8,372 bases of DNA from Blastocatellia bacterium (GCA_003175865.1 PSRF01000034.1:1-8372), one strand, 5' to 3'. Shown: positions 1 through 8,000, counted from the first letter of the stretch. Translations and numbers: made by a program. Notes: generated by a model from the letters alone, not told the origin.

Positions 1-143
1 CGAGTAAAGATCGACAGCATCGTTGGCGAGAGTTCAGGCGATGGCAAGAATGACGCAGATAAATAACAAGATCTCTCCCTGGACTGCGGCGGTCCGGCGC
101 CTCATTGTTATCGCGATGACTTCGAGAGACTCCTATAAGACTC

Positions 144-833
144 ATGGCCGACTACATCAAAGAACGTTCGTCAGGCGAAGTAATTCGCGATAGCGTCAAG
201 ATCTACTGGTCGAACTTCGCAACTATCTTTGCGATCTATTTCTTCAATGGCTTCATGTGGGACTTTCTCTTCGACATTTTGAAGCATACACACACGTGGC
301 CCCGAGGAAGATGGGGCATTTATCTTCTTTCGTGGCTGATGCCGTTTGTAGCTGGCGTTCAACTCACGGTTGTGATCTCGCAGATTTACCTTGGCTACGA
401 GCTAAACTTCAGACGAGCCTTTCGCGACCCCTCAACTCTGAGCAAAGCGGTCGTAACTGCGCTGCTTGTTGCTCTGCTGTTTCCCATTTATCCGCTGACG
501 ATGTTTTCAGTCCCGATTGTGGTTTTGGAAGGTGTTTGGGGATTCAATGCATTGAGAAGAAGTTACGAATTGGGGACTAACTATTACGTGCGAAATTTTC
601 TCGTTCTGATCTGGCCCTATACGATTATGTTCTTGCTGCTATTTCCCTTTGCGGTACTTCATCAGATCTACACCTCAATAGGGCTTACTGTTTTTGTTGA
701 TTTTGTTAAGGATGCTGCGTTTAGTTTGATCACACCATTGCTCATCATCACAAGTGTGCTGCTTTACTTCGACATGAGAATACGTAACGAAGCGTATGAC
801 ATTGTATCGCTGGCGGAAGAGTTGAAGAAATAG
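144..833 (+). CDS. Small polytopic membrane protein, resembling the glycerophosphodiesterase-membrane-domain/YciC-like group
   Basis: This 229-residue integral membrane protein probably sits in the inner membrane; its function is unknown. Hydrophobic stretches lie at about 19-40, 56-84, 101-130, 150-173 and 178-208. After the third comes VVLEGVWGFNALRRSYELG (126-144), which resembles the 'E-G-x-x-A-L-x-R-S-x-x-L' signature of membrane proteins of the GDPD-membrane-domain type. The C-terminus LLYFDMRIRNEAYDI (206-220) also matches the usual ending of that group. The family resemblance is from memory of these motifs, not a search. No phosphodiesterase catalytic domain is present. The ATG at 144 is the first in frame, and no clear Shine-Dalgarno precedes it. 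The gene is the only one on this strand and converges on the TPR gene with 13 bp between stop codons, so it is unlikely to share regulation with its neighbours. Existence as a gene is fairly secure; the family call is moderate. Confidence 0.75.
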   Translation: MADYIKERSSGEVIRDSVKIYWSNFATIFAIYFFNGFMWDFLFDILKHTHTWPRGRWGIYLLSWLMPFVAGVQLTVVISQIYLGYELNFRRAFRDPSTLSKAVVTALLVALLFPIYPLTMFSVPIVVLEGVWGFNALRRSYELGTNYYVRNFLVLIWPYTIMFLLLFPFAVLHQIYTSIGLTVFVDFVKDAAFSLITPLLIITSVLLYFDMRIRNEAYDIVSLAEELKK

Positions 834-846
834 TTCTCGTGAGACT

Positions 847-2412
847 CTACAATCTTGTCACGAGGATCACGCCGAGTAAGAACAGCAGAAGTCCACCGAA
901 GATAATTAGACCAGCGGGTATATAAAGGCACCACGCCCACCATGGAATGCGTCTTTTCTTCCTTACTTTCAGGAAAGTGATTTCTTCTTTTAGAGCTTGT
1001 GCTTCGCTCTGTGCGTCAGCCCTTTCGAAATATTTAATCGCGTCATCCCAGTACTTGAGAGCTGCAGCGTTGTCTTTTGCTGATCTGTGAAGGCGGCCCA
1101 GGTTGCGCATGACCAACGCCATGTCGTAGTAGTCTCCCACTTCCTGAAAATACTGCAACGCCTTTTTTCCTGCTCCCAATGCTTCATCGCGGAGCTGTTG
1201 CTTCCGGTACACCTGCATCAAATTGTTGTAGGTTTTCGCTAAACCAATCGTGTCACCAGCACTAGCCTTCAAGTCCAGACTCTCGTGTAACGCTTCCTCG
1301 CCTTTTTTCCACTGACGTTCGTCGAGAAATGCAAGGCCAAGATTGTTCCAAACCTGGCCCATACGATAGCTATCGTCATCTTTCTTCAGCATGTCCAAAC
1401 TACGCTGATAAGCTTTGATGGCGGCAGAGCCTTCGCCTTCCTTGCGAAACAGCGTACCAAGACTGTTATAGGCCAGCGCCATTCCTGAGTTGCTACCAAC
1501 TCGACGCGCTTGCCGGAGACTTTCAAACATAAGTTCTTTGGCTGAATGCAGTTCGCCCATGTCGCGGTAAGTGATACCCAGATCCAACTTGATTCGATAG
1601 TCTAGTCGCGTTGCCAACTCCTGATCATGCACCTGCTTCAGCACGTCAAGAGCATCTTTGAAACTTTTTATGGCCGATGACCACTTACGATTCTCATGAT
1701 CAAGCAACCCTTTGCGAACTAGAACTTTCGTTTTGAGTTCAGGAGCGAGCGAGGGATTTGCTATTAACTGATCGAGTAACCGCCGTGCTTCTTCCCACCG
1801 CCAGCGATCGGTCGCAAGTTTTGCTTCGTGATAGACAAGCGTGGCGCGTTGAGAATCCGTAAGCACTGATTCGTACTCGCGCGCAACACGAATCAGAGTA
1901 TCGCATTCACCGAGCAGGCCGTGTTGACGGCGGTCGCGAAGAACTGATTCGAGATCTTCAAAACCTTTATCACGATCTGCGCCTATTTCGTGAAAGACAC
2001 GATTGATACGAAGAGAATCTGCGTCCGCTCCTTCTTCGATTGGTCCACTGGCGAAGTGATCGGTCAATCGTCGGTTGGCAGTTATGAACTCTTCATTGGG
2101 ATATTCCGCCAACCACTGCTTGAACAAATAGGATCGGACGTCTTCGCCAAACGCAAAGAGTGACGAAGCGTATTGACGTACAGACGGAAGTTCATTGAAG
2201 AAGTTGCACTCTTCGATGGCTTTTTCTTTTGACAACCCAGGTACGAGCAGCATGAGGATCCTTGGGCTGAACAGGTGAGGAATTGCGCAAAGTCGAAGAT
2301 GATGTGCCAGCTCTGGCGACATCTGGTCCAATGACGCTTGAAACAGACCTCCTGGCGAGTCGAGCTCATATTTTTGGAGAAAACTCGTGAAGCCCTGAAG
2401 TACCTGACTCAT
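847..2412 (-). CDS. Winged-helix-like + TPR protein with C-terminal transmembrane anchor (C-terminal half of a split STAND-type system)
   Basis: This 521-residue protein has three visible parts. Residues about 20-120 (LAHHLRLCAIPHLFSPRIL, then a FAFGEDVRSYL segment and a NRRLTDHF helix) resemble the winged-helix region that follows the NTPase in STAND proteins. Residues about 193-463 are helical repeats with clear TPR spacing. The best are at 267-300 (DLGITYRDMGELHSAKELM), 311-343 (YNSLGTLFRKEGEGSAAIKA), 353-383 (NNLGLAFLDERQWKKGEEAL), 391-424 and 431-463. After a basic patch KVRKKRR (482-488), residues 490-517 form one strongly hydrophobic helix near the extreme C-terminus. By the positive-inside rule this gives a tail-anchored protein with its bulk in the cytoplasm. 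Its ATG lies 3 bp after, and in the same frame as, the stop of the upstream NTPase gene. No convincing Shine-Dalgarno is present, so coupled translation is likely. The TPRs probably bind a protein partner or signal; no enzymatic motif is visible. Confidence 0.85.
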   Translation of the reverse strand: MSQVLQGFTSFLQKYELDSPGGLFQASLDQMSPELAHHLRLCAIPHLFSPRILMLLVPGLSKEKAIEECNFFNELPSVRQYASSLFAFGEDVRSYLFKQWLAEYPNEEFITANRRLTDHFASGPIEEGADADSLRINRVFHEIGADRDKGFEDLESVLRDRRQHGLLGECDTLIRVAREYESVLTDSQRATLVYHEAKLATDRWRWEEARRLLDQLIANPSLAPELKTKVLVRKGLLDHENRKWSSAIKSFKDALDVLKQVHDQELATRLDYRIKLDLGITYRDMGELHSAKELMFESLRQARRVGSNSGMALAYNSLGTLFRKEGEGSAAIKAYQRSLDMLKKDDDSYRMGQVWNNLGLAFLDERQWKKGEEALHESLDLKASAGDTIGLAKTYNNLMQVYRKQQLRDEALGAGKKALQYFQEVGDYYDMALVMRNLGRLHRSAKDNAAALKYWDDAIKYFERADAQSEAQALKEEITFLKVRKKRRIPWWAWCLYIPAGLIIFGGLLLFLLGVILVTRL

Positions 2413-2415
2413 GAC

Positions 2416-3309
2416 CTAGTCATCTCGATTCTGGCTGTAGGTAAGGAACGCTTTTACCATCTCCGCCATGGTCGAAGGCTTCCCATTTCCCGTGGCCATT
2501 ATCATTTGTGCCAGGCCACGGCGGTCAGCTTCATTTCCAACTTTTCGCTTGTTCAAATACTCGAAGATGTTTTCTTCGCTGAGTAACTTCAACGCAGCGC
2601 TCCGAACTTTCCTTTGCATAAACTCATCCGCCAGGTCCGGCTCAGCGTCGATGCAAAATACAAACTTGATCTGCGACATATTCCGATCCATCGCACCACG
2701 CACGAACTCGGTCCATAACCAATCCCTTGTTTCCGGAGTCATTTTCTCAACGTCGTCAACCAGGATCACAATCTGCTGGTCACCAAGGGCCGCCGCGAGA
2801 TCGCTCAAAAACTGCTGCGTTAATCTAAACATTCGCTCCTGTTCGCGTATCTCCTTATCTTCACGCGGTGTGTTGATGTTCAAGTCTTTGATAACAACAG
2901 CTGCGACGGTTCCTATTTCTGAGTCTTTGATTTCTGCTTTGTCGAGAACGTTGATTTCCCCAGCGTGCTGTACATCGAGAGTTAGCTTGTAATCACTCTT
3001 GGTGAAGTAGTTGAGAAGATCGGTGAACTGTTGGAATTTATCGGCGCCAACGTCGTCGCGAATCTTGCGCATTACGGTCATATAGTTGTAGCTGCGAGTG
3101 TTTAGCCAGAACGTCTCGGCCCAACGCATCTTGCGTATGTCCCTGCATTCATAGATCAATCGTTTATGCAGCGAAGTCTTGCCGATCCCGGTCTCACCGC
3201 AGATCACCATGACCATGTATTCACTGTCGTCGACAATATTACAGAAACGTTTGAGTTCGCCGTCGCGATTAACAAACTCTCCGTAACGTAAGGTTATCTC
3301 ATCAATCAT
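2416..3309 (-). CDS. P-loop NTPase of AAA/STAND type (AAA_16-like)
   Basis: This 297-residue predicted cytoplasmic ATPase starts with EFVNRDGEL (11-19), the strand-turn that opens many AAA_16/STAND modules. The Walker A motif is GETGIGKTS (38-46). Walker B is IVILVDDVE (180-188), with tandem acidic residues. A following strand FVFCIDAEP (216-224) occupies the sensor-1 position. LKLLSEENIFEYL (240-252) is the typical 'L-x-L-x-E-x-I-x-x-Y-L' segment, and TGNGKPSTMAEMV (273-285) fits the GxP helix region. The gap between Walker A and B is about 135 residues, long for the fold, because of a charged stretch at about 103-155. The protein stops where a STAND protein would continue to its winged helix, and the next gene supplies that part in the same frame. 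The start is supported by AAGGG 9 bp upstream. It probably acts as a nucleotide-dependent switch rather than a metabolic enzyme. Confidence 0.88.
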   Translation of the reverse strand: MIDEITLRYGEFVNRDGELKRFCNIVDDSEYMVMVICGETGIGKTSLHKRLIYECRDIRKMRWAETFWLNTRSYNYMTVMRKIRDDVGADKFQQFTDLLNYFTKSDYKLTLDVQHAGEINVLDKAEIKDSEIGTVAAVVIKDLNINTPREDKEIREQERMFRLTQQFLSDLAAALGDQQIVILVDDVEKMTPETRDWLWTEFVRGAMDRNMSQIKFVFCIDAEPDLADEFMQRKVRSAALKLLSEENIFEYLNKRKVGNEADRRGLAQMIMATGNGKPSTMAEMVKAFLTYSQNRDD

Positions 3310-3318
3310 GAACTGCTT

Positions 3319-3323
3319 CCCTT
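3319..3323 (-). promoter_or_regulatory. Ribosome binding site of the NTPase gene
   Basis: AAGGG (part of AAGGGA on the - strand) lies about 9 bp upstream of the ATG at 3309, inside the 34-bp gap after the Tat-protein stop. It supports that start and independent translation of the NTPase within the operon. Confidence 0.55.
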
Positions 3324-3343
3324 AGACCTTCTGGCAATAAATT

Positions 3344-4657
3344 TTAGACCAGGGCGGCAAGGCCTTTCGCGAGCGCTTTCAAATCGTGATTTCCCGAACA
3401 CTTAAAACCATTCACCTGAACCGCCCAGAACAATGTGCTGGCGATAATCTGTTCACGGAGAGCTCGTGGTATCCAGGAGTTCCAACCACCTACGAAAGCG
3501 ACGATCGTGTCGACACGATCAATTTGATCACGTGAACCCGGCGGACAACAGTTCCAAAGCAGAGTCGCCATTGCATTGCGGTCCACCGCTAAAGTAGCAG
3601 TGTAGTTTGTGTTAACAATTCTAAACTCACCGTGGATACTGGCCGTGTTGTTTCTCCATGACCCCAACTGGGTGCGACAGTTGCCGAGACCAAGGACCAA
3701 CGAATCAGAGACCGGAAGATTGTCTTGTGGATGGTTGCTGGAGATTGTTTCGAGTGCTTGCGTGACGTCAGGCTTTGACAAGATGACATCAGGTAGTCGT
3801 TGCACAAAATCATTCGCGAGGAAACTTTTGACGAGGTTTTGCGCTATCAGACTCTTAAGCGCCCTGAGCGTTTCGGCCATTCTGCGGTCAGCCAGTTTCC
3901 ACTGCTCATCCACGTTCACAGTTATCGGTTCGCCATTACTGTTCCTTGGCGTTGGGTTCTCCGCTAGTAGGATCGCGTCGCGCGCATCACGAATGCCCAG
4001 TTGTAATTCGGAGATAAGACGATTCACCTCGTCTCGTTGACGACTGCTTGTTGTCTCAGTCCTGGCCACACCGTTGTGTAACTCAACAAACTTTTCACTA
4101 CGGACAAGCTCTACAATCTTTCGCAAAATTGCTGTTGCTGTTTTGCTCAGCGTCAACTCTGCGTCAGCAGGTCTGAGATTTTGCGCCTGATCACAGATCT
4201 GTTGACTCACTAATGACAGTGTCAAGAACAGGCCCTTTGCGTCTTCGCCGTTAACCAAAGCAGTCTTGACGAAACTACCATTTACACGGGCCACTTCCGT
4301 CAGTGTTTGAAGCTGTTTGACTTCTGGAGAGGAAGCGGTTGACTTGTTTATCTCGGAAGCTAATGAGTTAAGCAGACAGTACAGATCGTCGAATGCACTC
4401 TTGTAGGTTGTCAGTTGTGTTTGCGCTTCGTCTGCAATCCGGTTGTAGGCTTCAGTGGCAACCGGAGTAACGAGAAACGATGCAGTGACCATCCAGTCAG
4501 CCTGCGACGGCGATCCGCAATCACTACCTGTCGCTTGAATCGCATAGACTGGATGATTAAAGGCGACTGCAGTTCCCAGTGCCCCTGCTATTGAATGCCG
4601 CATGAAACGTCGCCGTTCGTTATCGACTGAGGTTCGGATCAAGTTTGCTTCGCTCAT
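3344..4657 (-). CDS. Tat-exported, mostly helical protein of unknown family
   Basis: I do not recognise this 437-residue protein. It begins with a twin-arginine signal: ERRRFMR (14-20), a hydrophobic stretch HSIAGALGTAVAF (21-33) and a likely cleavage site after VYA (37-39). This matches the RRxF-L/M-K/R pattern for folded export to the periplasm. The mature part is predicted to be largely alpha-helical, with long amphipathic stretches (for example about 60-110, 175-200 and 205-235). It has cysteines at 47, 94, 155, 327, 370, 371 and 420, which could form disulfides after export. No catalytic or cofactor motif is evident. An in-frame ATG 26 codons further upstream (4735) would give a longer product. 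I chose 4657 because AAGGAGG lies 4 bp before it and because it gives a normal-length Tat n-region. The gene is first in an apparent operon with the NTPase (34 bp downstream) and the TPR protein, so a joint role is likely but unproven. Confidence 0.82.
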   Translation of the reverse strand: MSEANLIRTSVDNERRRFMRHSIAGALGTAVAFNHPVYAIQATGSDCGSPSQADWMVTASFLVTPVATEAYNRIADEAQTQLTTYKSAFDDLYCLLNSLASEINKSTASSPEVKQLQTLTEVARVNGSFVKTALVNGEDAKGLFLTLSLVSQQICDQAQNLRPADAELTLSKTATAILRKIVELVRSEKFVELHNGVARTETTSSRQRDEVNRLISELQLGIRDARDAILLAENPTPRNSNGEPITVNVDEQWKLADRRMAETLRALKSLIAQNLVKSFLANDFVQRLPDVILSKPDVTQALETISSNHPQDNLPVSDSLVLGLGNCRTQLGSWRNNTASIHGEFRIVNTNYTATLAVDRNAMATLLWNCCPPGSRDQIDRVDTIVAFVGGWNSWIPRALREQIIASTLFWAVQVNGFKCSGNHDLKALAKGLAALV

Positions 4658-4661
4658 GTCC

Positions 4662-4668
4662 CCTCCTT
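4662..4668 (-). promoter_or_regulatory. Strong Shine-Dalgarno deciding the start of the Tat-exported protein
   Basis: AAGGAGG on the - strand lies 4 bp before the ATG at 4657. It is the best ribosome binding site in the window. It rules in favour of this start over the in-frame ATG at 4735, where no comparable site is seen. Confidence 0.75.
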
Positions 4669-4680
4669 GAATCAGCCAGC

Positions 4681-4719
4681 GACTTTCGCTTCGCAGTCGA
4701 AGAACGGTCGACGAAAGTC
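4681..4719 (-). repeat. Nested inverted repeat in the leader of the Tat-protein gene
   Basis: GACTTTCG (4681-4688) pairs perfectly with CGAAAGTC (4712-4719). Inside it, CTTCG (4689-4693) pairs with CGAAG (4698-4702) around a 4-base loop. The structure ends 12 bp upstream of the Shine-Dalgarno. It could be an mRNA leader hairpin or a protein-binding site, and it has no T tract to act as a terminator. If translation started at 4735 this segment would be coding, but the start evidence argues against that. Confidence 0.4.
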
Positions 4720-4761
4720 CTCTGACTTGATCCATTTAACTTAGAACTGAATGATGTGAGA

Positions 4762-4790
4762 ATTCAAAGGCATTCTGTCGTAAACCTCAA
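4762..4790 (-). promoter_or_regulatory. Candidate sigma70-type promoter for the three-gene operon
   Basis: On the - strand, TTGAGG (4790-4785) and TTGAAT (4767-4762) are separated by 17 bp. Each matches 4 of 6 consensus bases. Transcription would begin about 100 bp before the start at 4657 and would include the nested hairpin. The match is weak and chosen by eye; it is reported because the operon needs a start point somewhere in this gap. Confidence 0.2.
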
Positions 4791-4924
4791 AACAGAACGT
4801 GTAATCAGTTAAGTTTGCCTTGATCCAGTTCAGTTCCTACAGATGTTGTATCTGCGGTAAGAACTGGCTCAGCGAGGGTGACAATCTAGAGCAGTCTAAA
4901 TGCGCGTAAATCTTACCGATTAGC

Positions 4925-4938
4925 GAGTTCAGAGTTCA
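4925..4938. repeat. Two tandem copies of a heptamer (GAGTTCA)
   Basis: GAGTTCA occurs twice back to back, 8 bp from the left arm of the large inverted repeat. It is short and may be chance or residue of slippage. Confidence 0.35.
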
Positions 4939-4946
4939 AGCTTTAG

Positions 4947-5037
4947 TTGGAGTGCGGCGGCTTGACGCCGCTTTGGAATTCCTGTTCAACGTTTACGCGA
5001 CATGATACGAAAGCGGCGTCAAGCCGCCGCACTCCAA
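4947..5037. repeat. Perfect 28-bp inverted repeat pair, REP/BIME-like
   Basis: The left arm (4947-4974, starting TTGGAGTGCGGCGG) and the right arm (5010-5037) are exact reverse complements over 28 bp, with a 35-bp spacer. Each arm is itself a small hairpin: GCGGCG (4954-4959) pairs with CGCCGC (4966-4971) across a 6-base loop, and likewise 5013-5018 with 5025-5030. This architecture, two palindromic GC-rich units facing each other in an intergenic gap, is that of REP doublets (BIMEs). The right arm ends 2 bp from the RND stop codon, so the mRNA 3' end of that gene would carry the structure. It may stabilise the RND transcript or limit readthrough into the next operon. There is no T tract, so a classical intrinsic terminator is unlikely. 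Confidence 0.85.
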
Positions 5038-5039
5038 AC

Positions 5040-8000
5040 CTAGTCGCCGCCGGCTCCTGCTTGAACGTGCTCGTCGCGTGAGTCGACAGACCTCTCGGCA
5101 GGCGCTTCCACTACAGGCCTCGGCTTTCGGAAAGCAGTTTTGAGTCGTTGTGTTGCGTTTGCCGTGACACCCGCGACCCTCCGAAAACGCGCGGTGGAGC
5201 GCAAATCATCGAGCAGTGAATACGCAACCGGCGTTGCAATCAGCGTCAGAAGTAGTGACAACGTCTGTCCGCCGATGACGACGATGGCAATTGAGCGACG
5301 CTCTTCGGCTCCTGGCCCAGTTCCCACCGCGAGCGGCAACATGCCGGCGACTAGTGCAAGTGTAGTCATCAAAATTGGACGGAGTCGATCACGGTTGCCT
5401 TGCATGATTGCTTCGTAACGCTCCATACCCTTCGCCCGCAGGTTGTTCATGTGATCGATCTGCAAAATCGCGTTCTTCTTAACCACACCGAACAACACGA
5501 GAATACCCAACGCTGAATATAAGTTGAGCGTGTCTCCAGTTCCCCACAACGACAGCAATGCGAACGGTACCGACAGCGGCAGGCTCAGCAGAATGGTTAG
5601 CGGGTGAACCGTGCTTTCAAACTGCGAAGCGAGGATCATGTACATGAACAGGATCGACAGAATGAACGCCCAGATAAACTCTGTGAACGTACGTTCCAAC
5701 TCGCGAGCACGACCTGAAACTGTTGTCGTATAAGCGGCGGGCAAATTCATGTCGTTAGCCACTGTCTTGCGTAACGCATCGATGCGGTCGGCGAGCGCAT
5801 AGCCTGGGGCAACGGAAGCACGAACTGAGACCTGGCGCTCGCGATCAAGTCGATCAATTCGTGAGGGACTCGTGTCGCGTTTGATTTTTACGAGATTGTC
5901 GAGACGAACCAAGCCACCGCGATTTGAAGGAACATACAATCTACTGATCGTGTTTACGTCTGTACGATCTCTTTCGTTCAACCTCAGCTGTACATCGTAG
6001 TCTTCGTTGGTAGATTCGTCTCTGTAACGCGACGTTTGTTCCTCTCCGCCAACCATTAGACGCAAGCTCGTTGCAATGTCAGAACTATCCACGCCCAGGT
6101 CCGCAGCTCGGTCTCGGTCGATGACAACCCGCAGCTCCGGCTTATTGAGTTTTAGTGTGGTATCGCCGTCTACGATGCCTCCGAGCTTCTTTGAGCGCTC
6201 CAAAAGATCATCTGCATAGCCGGCGAGGGCAACGATGTCAGGTCCACGAAAGACAAAGTCGATATCAGTCCTGCCACCTGCGCCAAAGTTGAATGACTGT
6301 TGGTTGCGAACACCGATGCGCATCGGCGAGTACTTCTGAAGTCGCTTGCGCACTTCGGTCATTACGTCTTGTTGCGTGTAGTTTCCCTGGAAAGCATGGA
6401 GCGGGGTGCCATTCTTCAGTTCACGCCAAATCCGACCGATTGAAAGTGTTCGTTCTTCGTGAGGGGCAATTCGCACGTAGGCCCCACCCTGATTAACTCC
6501 ACCGAGGAAGTTACCGCCAACAGATGAGAGCACCACGGTGACACCGGGTGTTGTTGCGATATCTTTTTCCATCGCAGTTAGCGTCTCGTTCATTACTGCA
6601 AGGTTTGTTCCTTCGGGTCCGTTTACGCTGACTTCAAACTCTGCCTCGTCAACATTAGTTGGAATGAACTCCTGTTTGACTGAGCGGTAAAGGGGCACAC
6701 TGGATGCAATCACCGCGAGCGACAAGACCGCAACGACTATGCGGTGGCGCATCGCAAATGCAAGCATGTGTGTGTAGCCGGTATCAATCCAACGATAGAA
6801 ACCACGCCGCGAAGCCGGTGATCCATGACCACCCGCGTCGCTGACTTTGACGAGACGCGAACTCATCATTGGTGTCAGAGTGAACGAGACTAACAAGCTC
6901 ACCATGATCGCGACTGCGGCGGTAATACCGAACTGATAAAGAAACCTTCCCGAGATCGACGACATGAACGATACGGGCAAAAAGATCACCACAAGTGACA
7001 GAGTTGTGGCGAGTACAGCGAGGCCAATATCTTTCGTTGCCTCACGTGCTGCCTCCTTTGGATCGATACGCTTCTCTTCAATGAAGCGAAAGATGTTTTC
7101 AAGTACTACGATCGCATCGTCTATGACCACACCGACCATCAACACCAGCGCAAGCATAGTGACGCTATTCAACGTGAAGTTCAGCGCACGCATCATGCCG
7201 AACGTTGAAATTACTGAACACGGAATCGCGACAGCAGCGATCAATGTCGAGCGCCACGAACGCATGAACACCAACACAACCAAACTTGCAAGGATGCTTC
7301 CCAGCACAAGGTGGGTCTGAATTTCGTGTAGGGCGGCTTCGATGTAACGCGATTGGTCGCGGATGACTTCGAGCTTTACGTCTTCAGGTAATTGTGCTCC
7401 AACGTGCGGCAGAGCTTCCTTTATGCCGTTTATGACTTCGACCGTGTTTGCACCGGATTGTCGCCTAATGTCTAGCGTCACGGTAGGAACACCGTTCAGA
7501 CGCGACAACGAACGTTGTTCTTTCGTGCCGTCCTCAACCCGGCCGACGTCACGCAGTTTGACGGGTGAGCCGTTGACATTGGCGATAACGAGATCTTCGA
7601 ACTGTCGAGGATCAGTGAAACGACCCAGCGTGCGTAGTGTCAGTTCCTCTTTGTTCGTGGTGACATTCCCGCCGGGAACATCTGCGTTTTGTCGCTGCAG
7701 CGCCTGACGAACCTGCGAAATTGAAATTTGATAAGCTGCGAGTCGTTCAGCATCGATCCAAACGTTGATCGCACGGTCGAGGCCGCCAACGACGCGAACC
7801 TCGCCGACACCGCTGATTCGCTCAAGTTGCGGGCGAACAGTCTTGTCGCCCAGTTCCGTCAATTCACGCAGAGATCGGTCGGCCGATAGGGAAAGTGTCA
7901 GAATCGGATTACTGTCGTTGTCGAATTTCTGAACAATCGGAGGTGTCGCGTCTTCAGGAAGACGACGACCAAGACTTGTCACGCGGTCGCGAACATCTTG

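Larger units (their letters stand above)
4658..5039. other. 382-bp non-coding gap between the RND gene and the three-gene operon
   Basis: No credible coding frame was found here. Going left to right, it holds the Shine-Dalgarno and leader hairpin of the Tat-protein gene, the weak promoter candidate, about 130 bp without recognisable features (roughly 4791-4924), a short tandem heptamer, and the 28-bp inverted repeat pair that reaches the RND stop codon. The length and content suggest that the RND gene and the operon below it are separate transcription units. Confidence 0.6.

Noticed and set aside
1..66. An open frame from the window edge, ending in TAA at 64-66 (… VGESSGDGKNDADK), as the 3' end of an upstream gene on the + strand.
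   Set aside because: Only 21 codons with no recognisable motif; this much open frame is expected by chance, so it cannot be supported without the sequence to the left.
2416..3309. The NTPase as a MoxR, Lon-like or ClpX-type AAA+ remodeller.
   Set aside because: The FVNRDGEL opening, spacing, and GxP-type C-terminal segment fit AAA_16/STAND; no hexameric AAA+ arginine-finger context or protease/zinc domain is seen.
3609..4040. A 143-codon + strand frame opposite the Tat-protein gene.
   Set aside because: Its composition is that of a reverse-strand shadow and it has no start signals; the - strand gene has a clear signal peptide and ribosome binding site.
4658..4735. A longer version of the Tat-exported protein starting at the ATG ending at 4735.
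   Set aside because: No ribosome binding site there, while AAGGAGG sits before the ATG at 4657; the longer form would bury the twin-arginine motif behind about 40 residues.
4947..5037. The large inverted repeat as an intrinsic terminator of the RND gene.
   Set aside because: No T tract follows it on the - strand, and the two-unit design with internal hairpins fits REP-type repeats better. A stabilising or partial terminating role remains possible.
4947..5037. The inverted repeat as terminal repeats of a small mobile element or a CRISPR-like array.
   Set aside because: The 35-bp spacer cannot encode anything, there is only one pair, and no target-site duplication is evident at the outer ends.
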